A stretch of 64,000 nt of DNA from assembly GCA_045804965.1 (NCBI GenBank), contig JBJMMD010000022.1, positions 62,001 through 126,000 on the forward strand. The letters run 5' to 3'. The first letter of the stretch is position 1, and every line of letters starts with the position of its first letter. The translations under genes and the position numbers were made by a program. Below are positions 8,597 through 16,345 of the stretch, piece by piece. A model generated the notes under the pieces. That model was not told the DNA's origin. It searched no databases and was given only the letters and a program-made list of their open reading frames with translations. This DNA comes from CAVTUU01 sp045804965. Its GTDB lineage: Bacteria > Chloroflexota > Chloroflexia > Thermomicrobiales > UBA6265.

Positions 8597-10321
8597 CTAT
8601 TCCTTCATGAGCGATTCGCCCACCGCTTGCAAGACGTAATAAATCGACGCCGCTCCCGGATCACGGTGGCCAAGACTACGCTCGCCGAGGCGGGCCGCGC
8701 GCCCACGTTGACTGATCATGCCGGCGGTTGTTTTCATCCCCGCCCGGGCCGCCGGCAACGCTGCGGCCCACGCGTCGGCGGTGGCCGCGCCCGTCGCTGC
8801 TGCCGCCTGAAACGCCGTCACGAACGGGTCAAGCGTGTCAATCATCGTCTTTTCGCCGGGTTGAGCTTCGCCGACTTGGCAGAGGCGTTCCAGACTCGCG
8901 GCCAGCGCCGCGCCGAGCATTGTCGCGTCGACCTGGTCGTCGTTCTCTGGGAGGGCTTCGCCGAGCGCGGTCAACGTTACCCCGACGAGCGCTCCCGATG
9001 CCCCGCCCGCGGCATTCATGAACGCCTGGCCAGCGCGAATCAGCGTCTGCTGCGCGGTTCCGGTGAAGCCGGCGACCTCGCCGGTTGCGGCCCGAAAACC
9101 GCGAACCATGCCCGCGCCGTGGTCGCCGTCCCCGGCCACCGCGTCGAGCCGCCCGAGCTCGTCTTCCTTTATATGCATTATTTCCCGCGCGGCCGCGAGC
9201 GCCACGCGGACCTTGGTCCCGGCGCTCCCCGAATTGCCCGCCTCCACCAACTCGGTTGGTGCTATCGGCGCGGCGCTTTCGGCCGGCATGAGATCAATAG
9301 TTGCTGAATGCACGCTGTCCTGTCCGATCTTTGTGAACGCGGGTGATGTCGCGGCCGCGTCGTACAACGCGTTTAGCTCGTCGTCGAGCCAGCAGAGACT
9401 CAACGAGCAACCCGCCATGTTCAGCGATGTCACGAACTCGCCGATCTGTGGTTCGTAGGCGTCGACGCCGGCCGCCGCGAGCAAGGGCGCGATATCGTGA
9501 TAGAGCACAAAGAGCTCTTCGGACTTCGTCGCGCCCAAGCCATTGACCAGTACTGCCGTCCGGCTGCCGGCCCCGGCCGGTGCCTCGGCGAGCACCGTAT
9601 CAACCAGCAACTTGGCAATCTCCTTGGCCGACAGGCGTTCGCTCGAGCGCACCCCGCGCTCGCCGTGAATGCCGAGTCCGATCTCCATCATGCCGCCAGC
9701 GACGGTGAACAGGGGCTCCGGCTGTCCAGGAATCGTGCACCCAGCGAACGCGACCCCGGCTGAGCGCACGCGGGCATTCGCCTTCCGGGACAGTCCCTCG
9801 ACCACGTCGAGGTTGTCGCCGCGGGCCGCACTCGCTCCAGCGATCTTGAACACGAAGAAACCGCCGGCGACGCCGCGTCGCTTTTCCGCGTCGCGCGGAG
9901 AGGAGGACAGCACGTCGTCGGTGACCAGAACGGTGCGGGCGTCGATCCCGTCCGCGCGCAGCCGCGACTCCGCCATGCCGAAATTCATGACATCGCCGCT
10001 GTAGTTGCCGAGGCAAAACAGAACGCCCGCTCCGCCATGCACCGCCTTTGCCACGCGATACGCCTGCTCACCGGACGGACTGGCGAAGACTTCGCCGATA
10101 ACAGCGGCCGCGGCGAGTCCCTCACCGACGAATCCGTAAAACGCGGGATAGTGCCCTGACCCGCCGCCAACGATCACCGCCACCTTGCCAGGCGTGGGCG
10201 CGGCGCTCGTCATCACCCCGGATGCGTCAGGAACCCGGCGCACCATCCGCCCATAGGCGGCGCAAAACCCGTCGATCATCTCCTCGCGAAACGCGACCGG
10301 ATCGTTGAATACGTGCGTCAC
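8597..10321 (-). CDS. Fused DhaK-DhaL dihydroxyacetone/erythrulose-type kinase
   Basis: A 574-residue kinase. The N-terminal DhaK domain (1 to about 330) has GGGSGHYPAF with H57, NYSGD with D110, and GIHGE with H219, the His that binds dihydroxyacetone covalently. The C-terminal DhaL domain (about 370-574) has VAGDGDHG, the Asp cluster that binds Mg-ATP. The fused arrangement is that of ATP-dependent ketose kinases (Citrobacter type) and of the tetrulose kinases of actinobacteria, not of the PTS-dependent split system. The substrate is thus dihydroxyacetone or a C4 ketose. It is transcribed divergently from ABC operon 1, which suggests a shared substrate. The ATG at 10321 follows GGAGGGTCCTCG-like sequence. 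Confidence 0.9.
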   Translation of the reverse strand: MTHVFNDPVAFREEMIDGFCAAYGRMVRRVPDASGVMTSAAPTPGKVAVIVGGGSGHYPAFYGFVGEGLAAAAVIGEVFASPSGEQAYRVAKAVHGGAGVLFCLGNYSGDVMNFGMAESRLRADGIDARTVLVTDDVLSSSPRDAEKRRGVAGGFFVFKIAGASAARGDNLDVVEGLSRKANARVRSAGVAFAGCTIPGQPEPLFTVAGGMMEIGLGIHGERGVRSSERLSAKEIAKLLVDTVLAEAPAGAGSRTAVLVNGLGATKSEELFVLYHDIAPLLAAAGVDAYEPQIGEFVTSLNMAGCSLSLCWLDDELNALYDAAATSPAFTKIGQDSVHSATIDLMPAESAAPIAPTELVEAGNSGSAGTKVRVALAAAREIMHIKEDELGRLDAVAGDGDHGAGMVRGFRAATGEVAGFTGTAQQTLIRAGQAFMNAAGGASGALVGVTLTALGEALPENDDQVDATMLGAALAASLERLCQVGEAQPGEKTMIDTLDPFVTAFQAAAATGAATADAWAAALPAARAGMKTTAGMISQRGRAARLGERSLGHRDPGAASIYYVLQAVGESLMKE

Positions 10322-10389
10322 GAGGACCCTCCAAAGGTTGAACTGACTCGAACGTCACGAGAGTTTCATCGTACAGGAGCACGCGTTGC

Positions 10390-10418
10390 TTGACACGTTT
10401 TGTGCCCTTTGCTAGCGT
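10390..10418 (+). promoter_or_regulatory. Candidate promoter of ABC operon 1
   Basis: TTGACA (10390-10395) and TAGCGT (10413-10418) are separated by exactly 17 bases. The -35 is perfect and the -10 matches TATAAT at three positions including the essential TA and last T. The leader to the start at 10614 is about 190 bases, long enough for control elements, but I see no riboswitch fold. Confidence 0.5.
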
Positions 10419-10613
10419 AGCCGCCGGTTCGATGTGCCCAACCGACAGCTATGTCCCTCGCGCTCAACTTCGCAGCAGTGGCTATACGTGACGGCGTCGT
10501 GTCGGTTGATGACGTCGATCGGGACGGATGCGGGTCGGCGAACATGCGTACTACACCACGGGGCGTCGGGCGACGCTCCCGGCAACCGCAGAAAGCGCGG
10601 AAAGGAGTCGCGG

Positions 10614-12212
10614 ATGACGTCGCGAGAACACCCACAGGCTCATGCCGAGTTGTTGCAGGATGCAGTCGCCGGGCGTGTGAGCCGGCGCGAGATCTTCAAG
10701 CGAGGCACGGCCTTGGGCCTCAGCTCCTCAGCGATCGCCGGCGCGCTGATGGCCTACAAGAGCCCAAGCGTCAGCGCCCAAGAGGCATCTCCGGTCGTCG
10801 GTACGAGCGGCCTCGCCGGCAAAACCATCGACATGACAATCCTCGGCATTGCCGGCTTTCCGCCCAGCTCGTTGGGCGTGTCGATGGCGACCGATCTGTT
10901 CAAGGGGTACGCCAAAGACAACTACGGCTACGATGTGAACTTCGCCTTTGAGGAAGCCCCGTTCGGTGAGCTCTTCCAGAAAGCGGCAACCTCGCTCTCC
11001 TCCAAGTCCGACCAGTACAACATCATCATTTCCGACAGCCAATGGCTGGGCGCATTTGCGGAGCCAGGTTGGATTCTCCAACTCAACGACATCATCGCCG
11101 CTAACCCCGATCTCAACATCGAGTTTGAGGAGGCCGCCGCGGTCGGATATCGAATCTATCCTGACGGCACCGATCAGATCTGGGGTTTCCCGCAAGAGGG
11201 CGACACGCAGGTGCTCTTCGTTCGCCAGGATCTCTTCTCTGATCCAAAAGAGATGGAGGCGTTCAAGTCTGCCAATGGGTGGGATCTGCCGCAAACGTTC
11301 GCCGACTGGGAAAAAGTCGACATCGACCAGTTCGAGCAAATCGCGAAGTTCTTCACTCGGCCGGATCAGAACCTTTACGGCACGGCAATGCTCTGGACGA
11401 ACGATTACGACTTCGCCTCGACCTACATCTATCCGTTCATGTTCTCGACCGGTGGCGAGATCATCCAGGGCGACCTGGGCAAGTACAAGATCGAAGGCGT
11501 GCTCGATTCCGATATCAACGCTGCCGCGCTCAAGCGGAACAAAGATTTCCTGCAATATGCGCCTTCAGGCGCTACCAGTTACGAGATTGGCGCCGGAATC
11601 GACCACTTCACCGCGGGCGAATTGGCAACCTGCTTCCAGTGGTCGGCGGTCGGACCGCAGATGCGCAACCAGAGTGCGGACAATCCCAGCACACCCGCTG
11701 ATCCAGCCAAACCGGTCACTCCGGACAAGGTCTCGATCGTGATCGGCCCGGGCTTCAAGGCGGCCGACGGTACCCTCAATCGCACGTACACCCTGGGCGG
11801 TCAGCCGTGGGTGATCAACGCTTACAACGACCCCGATCACATGCAGGTTTCCATCGACTTCATGAAATGGTGGTACACGCCGGAGACGCAGAGCGAATTC
11901 GCGAAGCGGGGCGGAAATCCATCCACCAAGGCTGCCCTGGCCGACCCGAACTTCGACAGCCTGCAGCCGCATTTCCACGCCTATCGATACATGCTCCAGA
12001 ACAACCACTCGAAGGACTTCTGGCACGACCCGAACTACGCGGAGATGCTCTCGGAGCAGCAGAAGGCGTTTAGCGCCTATCTCACCGACGTGATCACCGA
12101 TCCGATGCAAGCGCTGAAATATGCAGCCTGCATGCAGCAACAAATCCTGTTCGATGCAGGCCGCACCGACATCCAACCGTCTGATTCCTGTGCGGACGTG
12201 AGCATCGGGTAA
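10614..12212 (+). CDS. ABC transporter solute-binding protein, family 1, Tat-exported
   Basis: A 532-residue extracellular sugar/polyol-binding protein. The N-terminus has an acidic leader and a twin-arginine signal SRREIFKRGTALG followed by a hydrophobic run, then the mature protein with Trp/Tyr-rich binding-cleft segments typical of family 1 binding proteins. The ATG at 10614 follows AAAGGAG by six bases; an open frame extends 60 codons upstream but is of low quality and contains the promoter leader. It is the first gene of operon 1 and is followed by a hairpin, then two permease genes. The ligand is inferred to be a polyol from operon composition, not from its own residues. Confidence 0.88.
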   Translation: MTSREHPQAHAELLQDAVAGRVSRREIFKRGTALGLSSSAIAGALMAYKSPSVSAQEASPVVGTSGLAGKTIDMTILGIAGFPPSSLGVSMATDLFKGYAKDNYGYDVNFAFEEAPFGELFQKAATSLSSKSDQYNIIISDSQWLGAFAEPGWILQLNDIIAANPDLNIEFEEAAAVGYRIYPDGTDQIWGFPQEGDTQVLFVRQDLFSDPKEMEAFKSANGWDLPQTFADWEKVDIDQFEQIAKFFTRPDQNLYGTAMLWTNDYDFASTYIYPFMFSTGGEIIQGDLGKYKIEGVLDSDINAAALKRNKDFLQYAPSGATSYEIGAGIDHFTAGELATCFQWSAVGPQMRNQSADNPSTPADPAKPVTPDKVSIVIGPGFKAADGTLNRTYTLGGQPWVINAYNDPDHMQVSIDFMKWWYTPETQSEFAKRGGNPSTKAALADPNFDSLQPHFHAYRYMLQNNHSKDFWHDPNYAEMLSEQQKAFSAYLTDVITDPMQALKYAACMQQQILFDAGRTDIQPSDSCADVSIG

Positions 12213-12230
12213 AGGATTCCCTCACTCCCG

Positions 12231-12258
12231 CCCCCTCTCCCGCGCAAGGGAGAGGGGG
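12231..12258 (+). repeat. Intercistronic hairpin after the binding-protein gene (family B repeat)
   Basis: CCCCCTCTCCC pairs perfectly with GGGAGAGGGGG (11 bp stem, 6-base loop) 18 bases after the stop codon. No T tract follows, so it is more likely an mRNA-stabilising or attenuating hairpin than a full terminator. It is part of the family B repeat (12221-12290). Confidence 0.7.
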
Positions 12259-12331
12259 GTCCGGAGGGCCGAGTGAGGGAACCTCTCCGGGTCGAGCGCG
12301 AAGCCGTCCCGATCATTTCAGGAACTTCCCC

Positions 12332-13321
12332 ATGGCGCAACTCGGGACACAAATCGATCGGGTGACTGTTTCCGGCCCAGACCGGATGACGAGTTCGTGG
12401 GCGCGAAGCATGCGTCGGGTCGACGACAGCCGCGCCTTCCCGTTGATGCTCTTGACGCCGATTCTGATCTTTTTTGTGGTGTTCAATATCATCCCACTGC
12501 TCTGGCTGATCGGGGTGAGTTTCTACCGCTTTAAGCTCACGGCCGCCCGCGATCCGATCTATGTTGGATTCGACAACTACCGCACTATCTGGAACAGCAC
12601 AGTCATCTGGCAGACGATCGGTAGGACGCTGACCTTCGTGGTCCTCAGCGTGGGATTCGCCACGTTTTTTGGCGTCCTCCTGGGCTTGCTCTTTTGGGGG
12701 AGCGCCAAGATGCCTGGGCGGCGCCTCGCATTAACGCTCCTCTTTACCCCAATGATCCTGCCGCCAGTCGCCGTCGGCACCTTTTACCGGCTCATCTACG
12801 ATCCAACGTTCGGCGTGCTCAATTACTACGTGAAGCAGATCAACGGCAACTCGATCAACTTTCTCGGCGACAAGGATTACGCCTTCATAGCGACCGTCGC
12901 CGTCGATGTTTGGATGTGGACACCGTTCATGATTCTGATGACCCTTGCCGCGCTCGGCTCAGTGCCGAAAGCGGAGTTGGAAGCGGCAGAGATCGACCGC
13001 CTGCCTTGGCTCAAGCGCCTCTGGTACGTCGTGCTGCCGCACGGCAAGTTCATCCTCATGCTCGGCATCCTGCTGCGCACGATCGACGCCTTCAAGACGA
13101 CCGATCTCATCAACCTGATGACCGGCGGCGGTCCGGGCACGAAGACGGAAACGATCGGTATCGCGCTTTACCGAAAAGGGTTTGAGGCCTTCCAGATGGG
13201 CGATGCATCGGCGCTCGCGGTCATCGCACTCCTGATCGCCATCGCGTTCACCTCGATCTATCTCTATGTGCTCAATTACCGGGAAACGCGCGCAGCGCTT
13301 CGCGAGGAGGCTAGCGGATGA
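12332..13321 (+). CDS. ABC sugar/polyol transporter permease, MalF/UgpA type
   Basis: A 329-residue inner-membrane permease with six predicted helices. The ATPase-contact EAA loop reads EAAEIDRLPWLKRLWYVVLP near residue 212. The family-typical GGGPGTKTETI segment lies near residue 265. With the following gene it forms the transmembrane channel that receives ligand from the binding protein. Its stop overlaps the start of the next gene (ATGA). An internal start at 12386 is possible. Confidence 0.9.
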   Translation: MAQLGTQIDRVTVSGPDRMTSSWARSMRRVDDSRAFPLMLLTPILIFFVVFNIIPLLWLIGVSFYRFKLTAARDPIYVGFDNYRTIWNSTVIWQTIGRTLTFVVLSVGFATFFGVLLGLLFWGSAKMPGRRLALTLLFTPMILPPVAVGTFYRLIYDPTFGVLNYYVKQINGNSINFLGDKDYAFIATVAVDVWMWTPFMILMTLAALGSVPKAELEAAEIDRLPWLKRLWYVVLPHGKFILMLGILLRTIDAFKTTDLINLMTGGGPGTKTETIGIALYRKGFEAFQMGDASALAVIALLIAIAFTSIYLYVLNYRETRAALREEASG

Positions 13322-14142
13322 GCTGGCGACAACATCTGTATCACCTTGTGCTCTGGCTCATCGCGATCATTTTCTTTCTCCCCGTGCTCTGGGTCTTTCT
13401 TGCTGCGTTCAAAACGAACGGCGCGCTGACCACCTGGCCCCCAAAATGGTTCTTCTCGCCGACGACAAGGAACGTGCGCGCAGTCTTTGATCGTCCCAAC
13501 TTCTGGGATTACTTCAAGATGAGCTTCGTCTTCTCGATCGGCTCAGTGCTGATCGCGCTTGTTGTGTCGTTCCTCGCGGCCTACTGCTTTTCCCGCTACA
13601 AACCGCGCGGCACTAATTTCTTGATGTTTCTACTCTTGTCCGTGCGCATGGTTCCGGCAGCGGCGGTCGTCGTGCCGATCTTCATGATGTACAACGCCTT
13701 TCATTGGACGAAGACGTTCCATGGAATGTTGCTTTTCTACACGATGTTCTGCATCCCCTTTTCGCTGTGGATCCTGAAAGGATTCCTCGACGGCGTCTCA
13801 GTCCGGTTCGACGAAACGGCGCTCGTCAACGGGGGTTCCCGCTTCCACGTCATGTTCCGGGTGGTGCTGCCGCAGGTGAAGCCGGGCTTAGTCGCGGCCG
13901 CGATCTTTAATCTGATCTTCGTTTGGAACGAGTTCCTGTTTAATTACATTCTCGGCGGCAAGGGCTCGACCATGATTCCTGTGTTGCTTGCCACCGGGGT
14001 CAACGAGGGCGGGAGTATCAACTGGGCCTTCATTGCCTCGCTCTCGCTGATTTACATGCTCCCGCCAATCGTCGCCATCTTCTTCTTCCAGCGCTACCTG
14101 TTGGTCGGCATGACCTTCGGCACCGTGCGCGGCGAGGTATAG
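13318..14142 (+). CDS. ABC sugar/polyol transporter permease, MalG/UgpE type
   Basis: A 274-residue permease with six helices. Its EAA-like loop (ETALVNGGSRFHVMFRVVLP, about 161-180) is degenerate but in the normal place, and the C-terminus ends QRYLLVGMTFGTVRGEV, typical of MalG-type permeases. The four-base overlap with the preceding gene implies translational coupling. It pairs with the MalF-type permease and the two ATPases further downstream. Confidence 0.9.
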   Translation: MSWRQHLYHLVLWLIAIIFFLPVLWVFLAAFKTNGALTTWPPKWFFSPTTRNVRAVFDRPNFWDYFKMSFVFSIGSVLIALVVSFLAAYCFSRYKPRGTNFLMFLLLSVRMVPAAAVVVPIFMMYNAFHWTKTFHGMLLFYTMFCIPFSLWILKGFLDGVSVRFDETALVNGGSRFHVMFRVVLPQVKPGLVAAAIFNLIFVWNEFLFNYILGGKGSTMIPVLLATGVNEGGSINWAFIASLSLIYMLPPIVAIFFFQRYLLVGMTFGTVRGEV

Positions 14143-14173
14143 GAAACGTCGTCATGTCGAGCGTATCTTTTCC

Positions 14174-14259
14174 TCATCCTGACGAAGCCGAAGGATCTGT
14201 CTTTTCCTTACGCAACGCACTGTCTCGGACAGCGAGATTCTTCGCTTCGCTCAGAATGA
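14174..14259. repeat. Inverted doublet of family A palindromic repeat
   Basis: A forward copy (14174-14198) and a reverse copy (14235-14259) of the TCATTCTGAGC...GAAGAATCT repeat face each other within 86 bases. Doublets of almost the same size recur at 26839-26920, 36997-37091, 55647-55727 and 56903-56985. It lies inside operon 1. Confidence 0.8.
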
Positions 14260-14313
14260 CAGCGGAGGGGCCCAGGATGACAGGGGCGGGTCGGTCAGAA
14301 TAACGAGAGAGGA

Positions 14314-14643
14314 ATGTCTATCGTGGACTCGACGGACCCACAACCCGAAGCGCAGCAGCGCAGGTTGCGCCACCCGTTCGCGGCGCGGGTGCAAGGCGTC
14401 CTGATCGTCGTCATGTTCGCCGGCCTGATCTTGATTGCGCAGCAACGGGACAAACAGCTCTACCAGATTGGGCTGCCGGTGCTAGTGACCGCCGCGTTTC
14501 TGCAGATCGCGTTCGGCAACATCCCGCCCCGCGCGAACTGGAAGCGATCGTTGCTGTTGCTCGCGTTGACCTGGGTTATCGTCGGCGCCGTGTTCTTCGC
14601 CGCCGTCAAACTCGCGCCGACGCTCATCGACCGCAGCCGGTAG
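14314..14643 (+). CDS. Small membrane protein in ABC operon 1
   Basis: A 109-residue protein with three hydrophobic segments (about 27-43, 52-67, 80-100) and a short charged N-terminus. I do not recognise the family. GlpSTPQV-type glycerol transporters carry a small extra membrane protein next to their permeases, and this gene is in the comparable place, so an accessory role in the transporter is inferred. GAGAGG lies immediately upstream of the ATG. Confidence 0.65.
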   Translation: MSIVDSTDPQPEAQQRRLRHPFAARVQGVLIVVMFAGLILIAQQRDKQLYQIGLPVLVTAAFLQIAFGNIPPRANWKRSLLLLALTWVIVGAVFFAAVKLAPTLIDRSR

Positions 14644-14696
14644 TGGAATCATCATGGCCGTGCGCTGAGACGGCAATCTGGGCTGTAGGTCCTGCG

Positions 14697-15140
14697 ATTC
14701 TGAGCAAAGCGAAGAATCTCATTCCAATTGAAGGCACGCGAAAAACATGAGAAGACGGAATGAACGCGACTTTTACGTCTACATCATGGCAAGTAAAAGT
14801 CGCGTCTTGTACATCGGCGTCACTAACAACCTTGAAGTCCGTGTTTGGCAGCACTGGCTTCCTCAGGAGACTAGCTTTACGAGTCGCTACAACGTCCACC
14901 GCTTGGTCTATTGTGAATCGTTTCCAGATCCACGCGAGGCGATTGCGCGAGAGAAAGAGCTCAAAGGTTGGGTTCGAAGGAGGAAAGTCGCGCTGATTGA
15001 GGCTGCAAATCCTGGTTGGCAAGATTTGAGCGACGGTTGGTACAACTGAGGTCTCCAAAAACAGGTCGTGTGCAGTTCAGGATCTGCGATCATAGACGGT
15101 TGCTGTCGCGGAGGAAGAGATCCTTCGCTTCGCTCAGAAT
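14697..15140 (+). mobile_element. GIY-YIG gene unit bounded by inverted family A repeats
   Basis: A GIY-YIG nuclease gene (14747-15049) lies between a forward copy (14697-14720) and a reverse copy (15117-15140) of the family A repeat. The two 24-base arms agree at 22 positions when inverted. The unit is about 445 bases and separates the small membrane protein gene from the ATPase genes of operon 1. Its layout copies that of RAYT transposase genes between inverted REP sequences. Mobility is inferred, not shown. Confidence 0.55.
14747..15049 (+). CDS. GIY-YIG domain endonuclease, stand-alone
   Basis: A 100-residue single-domain nuclease of the UvrC/YhbQ-like GIY-YIG class. The core motifs are YVYI (10-13) and LYIG (21-24), then R32, the acidic REAIAREK helix with E64 as probable metal-binding Glu, and ENP-like AANPGW with N88. 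The family cuts DNA with one Mg2+ ion. No extra DNA-binding domain is present. It does not belong functionally to the transporter operon around it; it sits between inverted copies of a repeat that is scattered through the window. Confidence 0.88.
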   Translation: MRRRNERDFYVYIMASKSRVLYIGVTNNLEVRVWQHWLPQETSFTSRYNVHRLVYCESFPDPREAIAREKELKGWVRRRKVALIEAANPGWQDLSDGWYN

Positions 15141-15184
15141 GACGAGGTGAGCGCTCGGAACGGCGCGGGGGTTGGACGCCCAGC

Positions 15185-16345
15185 ATGAAACCAGGGAACG
15201 ACGAGATTCTTCGCTTCGCTCAGAATGACGGCGGCAGCGTCGCGCCCATCGTCGACATCCGGAGCGTCTCCAAGGCGTTCGGCCGGCGGCCGATCATTCA
15301 CAACTTGAGCCTGACCGCCAGGGCCGACGATCTCACTGTGCTCTATGGGCCGCCAAGCACCGGCAAGACCGTGCTCATGCGTCTGCTTATGGGCCTGGAG
15401 CATCCCGATAGCGGTGAGATTTGGCTGCGCGGAAGCAATGTCACGCAGATCTCCGCCGCCGACCGCAACATTGGCTACGTGCCGCAATCGTTCGCGCTCT
15501 ACCCGCACATCAGCGTCCATGGCAACATCGCGTACCCGTTAAAGCTGGCTGGGGTTAAGGACCCGGCCGCGCATCAAGCCGTGCTCCACGCGGCCGCGAT
15601 GCTGAACATCACCGAGCACCTCGGCAAGCGACCCGATCAGCTCTCCGGGGGGCAAAAGCAACGCGTGGCGATTGCCCGTGGCATCGTCAAGCAGACCGAG
15701 ATTTTCGTTCTCGACGACCCGCTGGCCGGTCTCGATTTCAAGCTGCGCGAGCAACTCGTGGACGATCTGAAGCAATTGCAAGAAGCTTGGAAAGTGACCT
15801 TCATCTACAGCACTTCCGACGCAATCGAGGCGCTGACCCTGGCCGACCACGTCGCCGTGCTCGACGCCGGGCAGATCGTCGAGTCCGGTCCGCCGGCGGC
15901 CCTCTATGATTCGCCAGTCCGGGTCGAAACGATGCGGTGGCTCGGATTTCCGCAGACCAATTTCCTTACCGGCACGCTAAAAAACCGTGGCGGCAGTCTC
16001 TGGTGCGTCACCGAAGTTTTCGAGTTTCCGGTTCGCACCGCGGGCGCGTTCGCCGATGGCGTCCAAGTCCAAGTCGGCATCCGACCTGAGAGCGTGACCT
16101 TGGAAACGGGCGTCAATCCGAACGGCCGGCGCATCCACGCGTCCACCCGTATTCTCCTTCGTGAGGACCTCGGCGGCGAGGAGATCGTCTATCTCGATCT
16201 ACGTGGCACGCCGCTGACGACCGTCATCCGCCATGACGCCCAGGACATTCCGAGTGACGATCAAGCCACCATCTCCTTCGATCCCAAGGACCTCGCGCTC
16301 TTCGCCGTCGATGGAACGAGAATTGGGCAGGGTGAGCATGGCTGA
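15185..16345 (+). CDS. ABC transporter ATPase 1 (MalK/UgpC/GlpS-like, degenerate catalytic site)
   Basis: A 386-residue importer ATPase with a C-terminal OB/TOBE-like regulatory domain (about 250-386). Walker A GPPSTGKT (55-62), Q101 and signature LSGGQ (153-157) are intact. The Walker B is VLDD, with D178 where the catalytic Glu should be, and the switch His is S211 (YSTSDAIEA). ATP can probably bind here but should hydrolyse poorly. The only in-frame start is the ATG at 15185, so the first 15 residues (MKPGNDEILRFAQND) are encoded by a family A repeat. It overlaps the next ATPase gene by eight bases and likely works with it as a heterodimer. Confidence 0.88.
   Translation: MKPGNDEILRFAQNDGGSVAPIVDIRSVSKAFGRRPIIHNLSLTARADDLTVLYGPPSTGKTVLMRLLMGLEHPDSGEIWLRGSNVTQISAADRNIGYVPQSFALYPHISVHGNIAYPLKLAGVKDPAAHQAVLHAAAMLNITEHLGKRPDQLSGGQKQRVAIARGIVKQTEIFVLDDPLAGLDFKLREQLVDDLKQLQEAWKVTFIYSTSDAIEALTLADHVAVLDAGQIVESGPPAALYDSPVRVETMRWLGFPQTNFLTGTLKNRGGSLWCVTEVFEFPVRTAGAFADGVQVQVGIRPESVTLETGVNPNGRRIHASTRILLREDLGGEEIVYLDLRGTPLTTVIRHDAQDIPSDDQATISFDPKDLALFAVDGTRIGQGEHG
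15204..15228. repeat. Family A repeat copy inside a coding start
   Basis: A reverse-oriented copy of the repeat (core TTCTTCGCTTCGCTCAGAAT) lies within codons 7-15 of the ATPase 1 gene. It supplies the residues EILRFAQND. Confidence 0.85.

Noticed and set aside
10728..11555. Leftward 275-codon frame inside the operon 1 binding-protein gene
   Set aside because: It mirrors the coding strand's codon pattern and shows no family; treated as a shadow.
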